This document shows positions 54,600-64,000 of a stretch of DNA of 64,000 bases, piece after piece (position 1 is the first letter of the stretch; each line of letters begins with the position of its first letter). Origin of the DNA: Micromussa lordhowensis (Eukaryota; Cnidaria; Anthozoa; Scleractinia; Lobophylliidae); assembly GCA_964020085.1 (NCBI GenBank), contig OZ026608.1, positions 18,498,979 to 18,562,978 on the forward strand, written 5' to 3'. The notes beneath the pieces were generated by a model. That model saw only the letters and a list, made by a program, of their open reading frames with translations. It was not told the DNA's origin and ran no database searches. A program made the translations under genes and the position numbers.

Positions 54600-57500
54600 T
54601 CGTTCCCGGAGACCGCGATCGTTTTGGCCAGCGCGGCGGAGTTGCCGTTAAAAACTGGCATGAGCAAAAAATCCTTTCAGCAAAATTTAATTAAAGAACA
54701 TTTTAAAAATCCCTCAGGCTTAGATCAACAAAAAAAGTTAATAATCCTCGGATTCGTCAGCCTCAAAATCTTATCAGTTTGAAAAATAGCCTAGAGTGTA
54801 AAGTAGGCTGTTTTCCTTGCTGCAATATCTACATTTACCACCATCCCAGCATTTTACGGACTATTTCCAAAACAACCTGTCGTAAAACAGTGCAACATTT
54901 AACAGACATGATCAATTTACATTTCACTACAAGTCACTACAGCAAGCCGGTGTCCAGATCCGACATCCAAAGTACCTGTTGGGGTGGGGGTAGGGGTGGA
55001 ATTGTTCGTTCACCCTTCATAGCAGGTGATGCACAATTTCATCTTGTTTACAAATTTTATATTCTAATTTATGAACCGCTTCTTGGCCTATGCGATCAGT
55101 TTCGTTTTCCTAACACATTATACCTTTTTCCTGTTCTTAAAAGCGACAGTCCTTGGGATAGTAAACTGTTGCTTCGTTGTATGATTCGGATTAATTCACT
55201 TTCAGCGTTCATATTGCTAATACTGCGATAACACAGCGAGGAAACAGTACAGATTTCAAATAGTTCTGCGTCTTGTTTTCTCCGCGACTCTACTATCTCA
55301 TTACACTTTTTTTTATTACGGAACCAGCTAGATTACTTCTTATCAAAATACCTTGTTAGCGTTTTTCCTACATTTTTCAAGCGAAAACCTATACAAGTAA
55401 ACATTGAGCAAAATAAATAAATTGAAATAACCCATGAACGTTCAAACTGAATGTTTTGACGAAGAAATCTCTCAAGAGATAGGGTTTGCTTATGCATATA
55501 TAGTCTCAATAGCTGTTCATTATTATTGCTAGTTTTTTAAGTGCTTTGGTTACCCCGCTGAGGCATTCGGATACACTTGGCTGCCCAGAGCAAAATATTG
55601 ATGTGGTAACCCTTAACGAGGTATCCATCCGCACGAGGAAAAGATATCGTCGGCCATCGAGAAACTGAAAGTGGTAATGACATGTATGGCGAAGTATTCT
55701 TTCTGATATCAAAGGCGACCTGTTTTCTTCGCTGTTTTAACAATGCCTCAGACTTTGCTTAGGTAGTTATTTTCCAGGGTTTGTTTTGTTTCATGTTTGA
55801 GTCAACGTTAGAGATAAATATGTCAGCAACAAACAGTTGAATTTTCAATCAACTCCATGAGGTGAACAGCTTTTGAATGCGCCCAAAACAAATACAAGGA
55901 TTAGTAGGACGAAGTGGTGAAATTCTCGCCTCTTTACGAGGAATGTGAAACAAAAATCGAGTAACGACAGCTAACATTTTCTTACCTGATTGTGAATAAA
56001 TGACGATCTTGGAGGTATTAATTTAACAAGGATTTGCGCAAAGGAAAGTACAGCTCGGCAGCATGAGCGAAGTAGAATGTAGATATGTACAAAGAAGTTA
56101 ATTGGTGAACGTGTGCCTGCCAGTAAGAAAGAAAGAAATTTACATATTAGTGACGGGCGATGAACAAAGAAAACTTCAGTGTCATACTTCTTTAGGTCTT
56201 ATAATTAATCATTTCTGCATTATGGGATCTAACCTCAAGATCCTCTTTGACCTGTACTCGATATTTCCAATGCATAATTACCGAGACATGAAAAACGCAC
56301 TTTGAAAAACTGAACGAAAATGTTCTTGGACACACGTAAACTTGCTAACAGTTTTAACCAGAACTGTGTTGCCGTGTTCAGTTAAGCAGCTTGAAAAGTG
56401 AAATGTTCTGTTGCCGAAAATTTCTGAAAAGCAATATCATAAAACTGAAAGTCGAGTTCGTAAAGAAAAAGGAAATGTTTAACAAAGAATTGTATCGCTG
56501 CGGTTCGGAATATTATTGATCCAAAGAGTATAGCGACCGAAAACGCCTGATTCGGAGCTGTGAACAAAATTGGCGAAATCGGATATAATTTTCCCAACAT
56601 ACCTGACTTACCTTTTTTAAAAGAAAAATAATTGGATAATATAATCTTCAACGGCGCAACAGCTGTGTAATGTGTGAATTCAAGGCCATATTGATATAAA
56701 TGGATGAACGGCGGACAGACCACAAAACACGAAACAAAAACATCAATCGGCCCCAGGGTTTATTGTTTTAGGAAAGTTTGCGAGCGCAGTGTGATTAAAA
56801 AGGCTCGCCTATCATCGGGATTATCATTGTTGTGGTATATTGACAGAAAACAAAAGATTTTGAACGTGCAATGTAAACATGTCCCGAACTCTCAATATTG
56901 ATGAACGGCAAATATCCAAAATATTGTCTGAAGTAATTTACTCGGTCTGACCGATCGACTCTGTCATTCTACCAGCTCACTGCATTTATGAAAGATTGAT
57001 TTTGCCCGAATCGCGAGGCCAAAAAAAGCAACTTGTACGACAGATTTCTGTTTGCTTGGGCTCCTGGCCTTAACCGTGAATTTGTCCGGGAACTGGGTAC
57101 TAGTAATACTTCAGACCTTCGTATCAAAGTAATTAAAGTGAAAATATTGATTTGTTTTCCTTCGTTTCGCTGGTTTGGTTTCTTTTCGGGGTTTGACGAA
57201 AGCGAGGGGCACTGGTAGTCAACGGTGGTGACAAGAAACCTACGGAAACATCGCATCCTTCCTCTCCCCCACCAACTACAAGCTAAGAATGGCCGCGGGA
57301 TCTTTATTAGTATACTATATGTTAGTAGCAAACTCAGCTGTGCAAAAAAAGTGTTGAAGTGACAAAAACGTTGACACATATACAACCTGCTTCAATACAT
57401 CAAATCGCTTTCCGATATCTCACTAAATTTTCATATCCCGTTTTATAACCCTACCAGACTATACTACCACGACCAGGAGCCCAATCTTACCCTAACAATT

Positions 57501-60170
57501 CTAGCCTTTCCCTTCGGTCAGTGAAGACGATCGAAAATGTGAGCGGCAAAAGATAGACGAAGGTCTCCCGCCTGCTTTTTTCGATTGAGAACCTGGACAG
57601 GCTACGGACGAAACTTCGGGTTTACTTTAAACTCATTTTAAAACCACCACTAGTACATTTTTCCCATGAAAAGCTACGATAAAGTTTGAAGTTCATACCT
57701 GGTTTCCTTCCTAGAACCGTTTCTGTTTTCTGTCTTTGTTTATTTTGTCAGTTTTGTAAAATTCCTTCCAGCTTCTTCTCAACAAATTATCGAGACCTCA
57801 TTTACGCTGCAGTCGGCTTATTACTAATTAACTTATCTAACCATTGATCACAAAACCTATTATTGTCCGGAAATAAACTGGGTGTCTGGCTTCTATGGGC
57901 TGACGAGTAATATCGAGAAAAATAACAATACTGTCTCAATATCCTGGACATATCCAAAAACAAATTGAAAGCAAAACATCGGGCATTGTAATATCCACCA
58001 AAATAAATGCTTATCACAAATATTTTGTCGCTCAAAACCGGTTGAAAAGACCTCGGTTAATTGATCAAACCAGCTTGAATTAATATCCAACACCTTTCGC
58101 ATCTTCTTCGAATAGCTTCGAATAAATCTTGACCTGTCTATGTTTTAGATCTTAGGGTGGTAAACTTTTAGTCATAAGCGATCACACTTTAATTGGCGCA
58201 TGATATCATTGTGTTATTGTGACCTAATACCAAAAATAGAGGAATATACTGAAGGTAGTATGTGTGGTGTTAAACACTCGGATCAGATTGAAGCTATCAA
58301 TATTCGCAACTATAACATAGCAGATCTAAAGTTCCAGCTATTTGTCAGATTTATAAGTCTACAGAGTGACTGTATCAAAGTACAAATGACCGTGTGAGCT
58401 TTTGGAATCGAATAGATAGAAAATTTTAACTTACCTAACGAATTCTGTGGGAGCTTGAGAACCGACGGCCACTATCAATCCAGGCCGGTAAAATCAATAA
58501 AGCTCAATAGGTGATGCTGGTGCGGATCAGAGAGACTCCTACTGAGTTTGAGCTCAGAACTTAGTTTAGGGACATTTCTCTGGACTATTTTTTATCGTGT
58601 GTAGACTGTATACTGACACACAAAAAAAATACATAGGGAGACGTTACAAGGGTGGTGTCAAGTGATTTTAACCGCTTCTATTGTTAAGAGGCGAGGATCA
58701 TGAAAGGGTGACTAAAGCCAGGCAAGGAGAGAGCTGGAGAGGGTGGGAGGGGAGGGGCGGGGCGGGGAGTACTAAACAGATGTCTGGGTAGGGTCCCCTG
58801 GTTCTTAGCCTCTCGAATTACCCTTAACAAGAGAAACTGTCTCAGCCCAACTCGAAAATGATCCTGAAAACCTTACCCTCTCTACATAACAGAGTATGTT
58901 CCATTCCACGAGCTCAAATATGATACAGAAGACACAATTTCACAAATATGCTGATGGCTGATGTGTGCGAGACCTGGAGACTGCCTGCCTGCTCTTGCGG
59001 TACATGTGGCCAGACTCCTTCCCCACCACAATCCTAACAAATATGGCGACTATTCAGTCTGTCGGCTGAGACAGTACTATTCGTGATCACTTGCAAATTT
59101 TCCAAATACTTTCAGAGGGTTGCAACTGTTCGGAGAGCGGAGGTGTGTTTCTTTCGGAATTGTGGCCTATTAAATAATTAAACTATAAAAAAAAACACAA
59201 TAGAGGTCGCTTACGAGAGCTTCAGGAACTTATTAATAATTCATAAAGAAAAAAACAAAAGTGTCCTTATATCTGATATAGACTCGACTAAACTTTTTAA
59301 CTGGTCAAGAACCATTAGCGCAGCGTGCAGTTTCATTAAAGTGTAGATTTAAATGTAAAAAACTCTGAGTGGTCGCTTACAAGAGCTCAAAAACAAAGGA
59401 AAAGTCCAGTTGGGTAATCCCAAAAGTGGTCTCGGTCGCTTACGAGAGCTTTTCATTACAAAGTTTAAGTCACAATTCAAACGGAGATACACAAAGGTGG
59501 TCTTAACTAAAGCTGGTCGCTCACGAGAGTGGTCGCAAGGAGAGCTTCGACTGTAAAACGTTTTTAGCGATGTTACCAAAACATAAGGTCAGAGTTTGCG
59601 GCTTCCCGACTTTTTCAATCAGGATCGAACACTCAAGTATTCTATAACTCACGTATTCTATATTCTATAACTCATGTTTGCGACATGATAACACATATTT
59701 GTGTAGTGCAGTGTTTTCAATAAAGCTGTGTCAGTTTAGGTTTCCCATGTTTCCATTGATGACCGCCATTTATGTAAATGTGCTTTTCCCTTGGACCTTT
59801 CGAGTTCATGATCATAATAGTTTCTCTGCCATTGGATCCGTGAGCTACAAAGTCCGGTGCAACCAACGGTGTCAGAGTTTCAAAGTTTAACTAAGCAGAA
59901 AACGGCAAAACTTTAAAGTCCGAACCCGTGACAGTCATTAGGTGGGATGTTGGGTCACAGAGTCCGATCTTGACCACTGAAACGTTAGATGTTTTGTTTC
60001 ACTTTTGATTTTTGGTGGAGATGTAGAACATCCCAGAACAGAAGTTATTCTGATCTGGACAATTTCAAGCTTTTGAAAGCAACTTATCTCTAAGCCCAAT
60101 AATCATACCCACGCCCCATGCAAATCTACTACAGCGCGGGTGAAATCATTGAGATCTGGTGACTAATTCG
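54600..60170. other. gene-poor AT-rich region
   Basis: No coding exon, RNA gene or clear mobile element could be supported. Short ORFs here show no domain, motif or splice context. A G-rich patch lies at 58730-58770. Confidence 0.5.
59195..59560. repeat. degenerate repeats of GGTCGCTTACGAGAGCTT
   Basis: Copies at about 59205, 59370, 59432 and 59512, ending GAGCTTCGACTGTA. Likely part of a decayed DNA transposon. Confidence 0.6.
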
Positions 60171-60257
60171 CCGCCATTTTGAGTGAGATCGCCAGCCAGA
60201 CCTGCACAGGCTTCAAATCTTTGGCGAAAAGCAAGGAAATTCGCTGATTTGATAATC

Positions 60258-62887
60258 ATGGAGGTAAAAGTAACACTTAAAGTTTGCTTCGTAGCTGATT
60301 TTGTGCAGATCTAGCCAAATTCACTTTATCAGACAAATTTTACTGCAGATGTCGACGCAGGTTGAGCAATCGTTGGGCGCGTATCGCAACTGCTGTTAAA
60401 TATTTTATGCTTTGCTCTGTGCCTCACTGTTTTCAACTCCGAGGCCATATTTTGCCGCCTATTCGTTGTGTTAGGTTCAATTGTTGTGATCGGCTAATTT
60501 TCCACAGACTAAAGCTTAGTTAAGCTTACAGTTTTCCCTCTGTGGAGAAGTGATCTAAAACTCAAAAGGCCGAAAATGATTCGGCAGGTATGTTTTGCAG
60601 GTTGCAGGTTGCAGGTTGCAGGTTGCAGGTTGAAACGACGTGTTTATTCGAGTTAAAGTCGAATAAACCCCAGTATAAAGGCTAACCGCAAGTAACCTAA
60701 GCTAATTTAGGCTAACCGGAGTGCTATTCAGGCTAACCGAAGTGCTAAGTAGACTAACTCAGACTTAAAAGTCCATTTTTCAACCTGCAACCTGCAACCT
60801 GCAACCTGCAACCTGCAACCTGCAAAACATACCTGCCCAAAATGATTCAACTGATTTCAAGCTAGTGTCTTTTTAACGATGTAATGTACTAGTACAGATG
60901 CAAAACTTGTACTTGTACATTGTACACCAGTGAATGCATAGAGCGAGATTCAAATTGGTTCTTGTTCTTGCTCAGTTTTCAATGTTTGATTGTGTGTACA
61001 AAAAGTATTGCAGTACATGTACAGTAAGTTTAGGGAGACTTGGAGGCATGATGGTTAATGTGCTGGACTCTGGGTCGCGTGGCACAGGATTAAGCCCGGG
61101 CAGGGTCATGGATGATTGTGTTGTGTTCTTGGGTAAGACACTTTACTCGCACAGTGCCTCTCTCCACCCAGGTGTATAAAATTGGGACCAGTGAATTTAA
61201 ACCCGATGATGAACTAGCTTCCCATCCAGGGGAGGGAAGAAATACTCCTAGTCACTTCAAAATTGCCGTTAATCATGGCTGTATGAGCCACCAGGCTCAA
61301 ATGAGGACTCTGCTTTAACATATATAGTTAATTCATGGTTCAACTCTCCGTTTAAACAGGTAGAAATTCTGGATGTCAGAAGCCGGAGGGTGTTATGTGT
61401 CCTAAAAGATGTAAGATGTAAATCATTGTATTGTAGATATTTACATACATGTATGCGAGCTTATATGGCTTGCTCTGAATGTCAAGATTTACTTAGTAGG
61501 GTTAGGGTTAGAGTCACATAGTATTTGTACCTTGGCAAGTGGCAAGTTGATTTGTAATGTTCTGAAAGATTCCTGTCAGTGGCATCAAAAAATGTCGGAG
61601 CTCATAATAAATTGAGTTTACCAAATGTACTCCGTGGAGTTCAATTTCAAATGACCTATCTTGTTTTTGTAGTTTTCACCATCCTGTACCATTTCTGATG
61701 TTAAGGAAGAGTATCATAAAAAATGTAAGTAGCCAGCTTGTCAGATTTGTGACAGGTATATAATTATAATGACTTATATTGTCAGTATGCAATGTAATTC
61801 CTTATTTCATTCTTGTGTGATTTCTTATCTGCCATCTGCTCATTAAAAAGTGCGAGACGCTTTGGCCTTTGGTTCAGGTTTGACCCCTGGCCAGGTACAT
61901 TATGTTGTGTTCTTGGGCAAGACACTTTACTCTCACGGTACCTCTCTCCACCCAGGTGTATAAATGGGTGCTGGTGAAGTTGCTTCATGCTACAGAAACC
62001 GGAAATAAGTTCTGGCCTGATGGGCCACTTGGCTTGTATGCAAACTTAACCTTTTATGTTACAAAGTGTATCCAAGAGATTGTGGCTTAAGAATGATATT
62101 TTGTTATCATTTTTCCCAGTTCCTAAGTCCTATCCTGAAAGACAATCATTTCGCCTTGAACCAAGTAAGTAATATTGTCATAAGATTATATTATAAGATT
62201 ATATATTATGTGTGGTATGTGCAGAAGTTGTTATTATTCAATTCTCTGGACATAGAAATGCTAGATTGATATTGAACCACTGGCAATGTTCATTTAATTA
62301 TCAGTTCTATCAGGCATCAGGAGGTATCAGCAATCTTGTTTGATTCCGTCATTTTTGTTCACATATGTTCATGAATGTTTATTTTCTCTTTAAGGAGGAA
62401 AGGCTCTGAAAGATGAAGCAACATTGGAGTCACTTGAAGTAAACAATGGAGGAAAATTATACTTTAAAGATTTAGGTACATCAAAGATCTTTTGAAACAG
62501 TTCTGGAATAATATTGTTAGCCTGCGAGACCATCTAGTTCTTTCACTGGGCTCTAAACAAGATTTGGAAAAAAAAAACAGTTGTTCTTACAGGCTAGACT
62601 ATTGTGGCCCAAGTAAGTTGTTTAAATGCAGCCACCAAGTTTTAAATAGATAGTTGACAAACAATATGCTTTGAACAATAAATCCCTGCAAGCAGAGCCT
62701 TTCTTTCTTTACTTTCTTTTATATGCTTATCAAAAATTAGAGAGGCTCTGCTTGCAGGTGCATAAGAAAAAAACTGAAAGTTACATAAATTTTTTTGCAA
62801 ACCTAGTACTCCCCATTATACAGTATATGTATGTTGTAATCATTATTATTATTTCTCTACATAGGTCCTCAAATAAGCTGGACAACG
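60258..62887 (+). CDS. TECR: very-long-chain trans-2-enoyl-CoA reductase, 5' part (partial at window edge)
   Basis: TECR does the last step of each fatty-acid elongation cycle at the ER, reducing trans-2-enoyl-CoA with NADPH. Six exons: 60258-60263, 61360-61410, 61673-61724, 62120-62164, 62395-62475, 62865-62887. All are GT-AG with matching phases, giving 86 residues so far. Exon 2 reads VEILDVRSRRVLCVLKD. Exons 3-5 include CTISDVKEEYHKKFPKSYPE and RQSFRLEPRGKALKDEATL, and LYFKDLGPQISWTT leads to the first membrane helix, which lies beyond the window. This is the N-terminal ubiquitin-like domain of the family ('P.RQSLRLdPKGKsLKDe...LYFrDLGaQIsW'). The start gives ME before VEIL, near the family's MKHYEVEIL. 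The catalytic steroid-reductase-like part is not in this window. Confidence 0.9.
60583..60838. mobile_element. small fold-back element with arms of 7-bp repeats
   Basis: The left arm GGCAGGTATGTTTTGCAGG is followed by about five GTTGCAG units. The right arm is the inverted array (CAACCTG)6 followed by CAAAACATACCTGCC. A direct duplication AAAATGATTC flanks both sides (60573-60582, about 60840-60849). The centre has degenerate 'aggctaaccg.agtgcta' repeats. It sits in TECR intron 1. Confidence 0.85.
61033..61318 (+). mobile_element. SINE with conserved central block
   Basis: Head 'ggcatgatggttaatgtgct', box-B-like GGATTAAGCCC, central block 'ttgggtaagacactttactc' and 'cacccaggtgtataaaattg'. 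Same family as 20415-20686. TECR intron 1. Confidence 0.7.
61850..62052 (+). mobile_element. SINE with conserved central block, 5'-shortened
   Basis: Box-B-like CAGGTTTGACCCC, then 'ttgggcaagacactttactc' and 'cacccaggtgtataaatggg', ending 'tgatgggccacttggcttgt'. TECR intron 3. Confidence 0.7.
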
Positions 62888-63063
62888 GTAAGGAAAATAA
62901 TTTTTTCTTAATATCCAGCAATGACAACTCTACAAATTTCTTTGCACTGCCAAGCAACAATTTACCATCATTCTTTATTTATCGCTAGTACAAGAACTTC
63001 TGTGTGTAGATTGGGATAGCAGAAGATTTTTTGGGGAAATTTCTAGAGACTGCTACTGTACAC

Positions 63064-63312
63064 AATATTTAGAGAGGAAACCACATCAGCCTTGCTAATT
63101 ATTATCATGCGGGTCCTCTATCCTGGTTGAATTGGAATTTGGAGATGTTGGTTTTTTTGGAGAGAGGAAAACTGAAGAACCCGGAGAAAAACCCTCGGAG
63201 CAAGGCAAGAACCAACAACAAACTCAATCCACATACTGTATAGCACTGGGCCAGAATCGAACCGGCGCGACACATGGGTGAGAGGTGCTCACCACTGTGC
63301 CACCCCCGCTCC
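63064..63312 (-). mobile_element. tRNA-derived SINE
   Basis: Third copy of the 52595-52835 family, same orientation: 'aatttggagatgttggtttt', 'cggagcaaggcaagaaccaa' and a decayed tRNA-like head with GGTTCGATTC. TECR intron 6. Confidence 0.75.
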
Positions 63313-63416
63313 TGTGTACATATAGAACAAAACTATGGAAATGTCACGAGAATTTCTCCAAATGTTTGGCCAAAAGTTCAGCCAGCGCTAATACCCGGTA
63401 GTCTTAACAGTTTCAG

Positions 63417-63860
63417 TTAAGGAGGCTCGAAAGGGTTTTTAGCTGCACGCGCGCGCACAATCTACACACGCCATAACTAAGATGCACACGTCAGCGGAAT
63501 CAGTATTAAAATCAGCACACCGGAAGTTAATGCTGCGTAAAATCGCGCCAACCGGAAATAAAATCTTCGGAAAACATTTGTTTATAGCTCGAAAGTTCGC
63601 TCGGTGACCTATCTTGATTTTTTGCATACACGCACCTTTCGCGATGGCACTTCAGATATAAAAGTTTCGGGGAAAATTATCTAGTGGAATTTTCTGTAAG
63701 CCATAAAATGCGTTTTCTTTAAATATATTTAATTCTACCAGCCCAATAATAGAGTTGCAAGGAGACATATAGTTTGCCCACACCATTAAACATCCTTCTT
63801 TGTAATCTACCATCGTTTCACAAGCAATATAGCAACGAAAAACCCTTTCGAGCCTCCTTA
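63417..63860. mobile_element. 443-bp MITE with TTAA target duplication
   Basis: Perfect termini TTAAGGAGGCTCGAAAGGGT and ACCCTTTCGAGCCTCCTTAA. TTAA duplications point to piggyBac- or Kolobok-type mobilisation. No ORF. Confidence 0.8.
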
Positions 63861-64000
63861 AACCCTTCCTCTGTTAATGAGTTAGAATGTCACCTGCTTT
63901 AATTTACCAAGATAGCAACTGAAAAGTTAATTATTGCTACGTAAGGTCATTTATTTGAATAATATGATTATATTTTTCTGTTTACAATCAGGTTTTTTTA

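Noticed and set aside
54256..54651. Arg/Ser/Glu-repeat open frames
   Set aside because: These are direct translations of the (GAAGTCG)n array.
54779..58397. ORFs of 60-150 codons as candidate genes
   Set aside because: Composition is random-like with no domain, no splice context and no recognisable start setting.

Overview
The window is animal DNA from a cnidarian, most likely an anthozoan such as a stony coral. It has AT-rich intergenic sequence, GT-AG introns, extracellular mosaics of PA14, TSP1, F5/8C, C-type lectin and FN3 modules, and a dense load of SINEs, MITEs, a CR1/L2-like LINE and a Penelope-like element. The group is inferred from the style of the genes and repeats. No mitochondrial or rRNA marker is present.

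Positions 1608-43311 on the minus strand hold one very large gene. I rebuilt 29 coding exons by hand from acceptor and donor sites. Their phases fit at every junction, giving one open frame of 6963 nt (2320 residues plus stop). The order is signal peptide, PA14, TSP1, F5/8C, FN3, FN3, F5/8C, C-type lectin, F5/8C, FN3, C-type lectin, F5/8C, five FN3, then an ionotropic-glutamate-receptor-like channel (S1, M1, pore loop, M3, S2, M4). The pore loop carries a potassium-channel selectivity filter (TVGYGD). The predicted protein is therefore an adhesion or lectin-type receptor fused to a probably K+-selective ligand-gated channel. This is the main discovery of the window.

The introns of this gene (about 85% of the locus) are packed with repeats. 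They include a 2.5 kb array of 40-bp units, palindromic MITEs, tRNA-derived SINEs, a 5'-inverted Penelope-like remnant with a GIY-YIG domain, and an inverted structure whose arms are 18-bp tandem repeats. A 5'-truncated LINE with an intact 703-codon reverse-transcriptase ORF (43594-45870) sits just upstream of the start codon.

From 46 to 52 kb lie two short, intronless, serine/proline-rich protein genes in tail-to-tail orientation (48803-49831 plus; 51738-52121 minus), which share an RRRS-type motif, and one tentative three-exon mini-gene (46086-47815 minus). From 52.2 to 54.5 kb is a fold-back structure with arms of 7-bp units. About 54.6-60.1 kb shows no convincing gene.

At 60258-62887 on the plus strand is the 5' part of a TECR gene (very-long-chain trans-2-enoyl-CoA reductase). 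Six short exons encode its N-terminal ubiquitin-like region, and the gene runs off the right edge. A small fold-back element and three SINEs lie in its introns.
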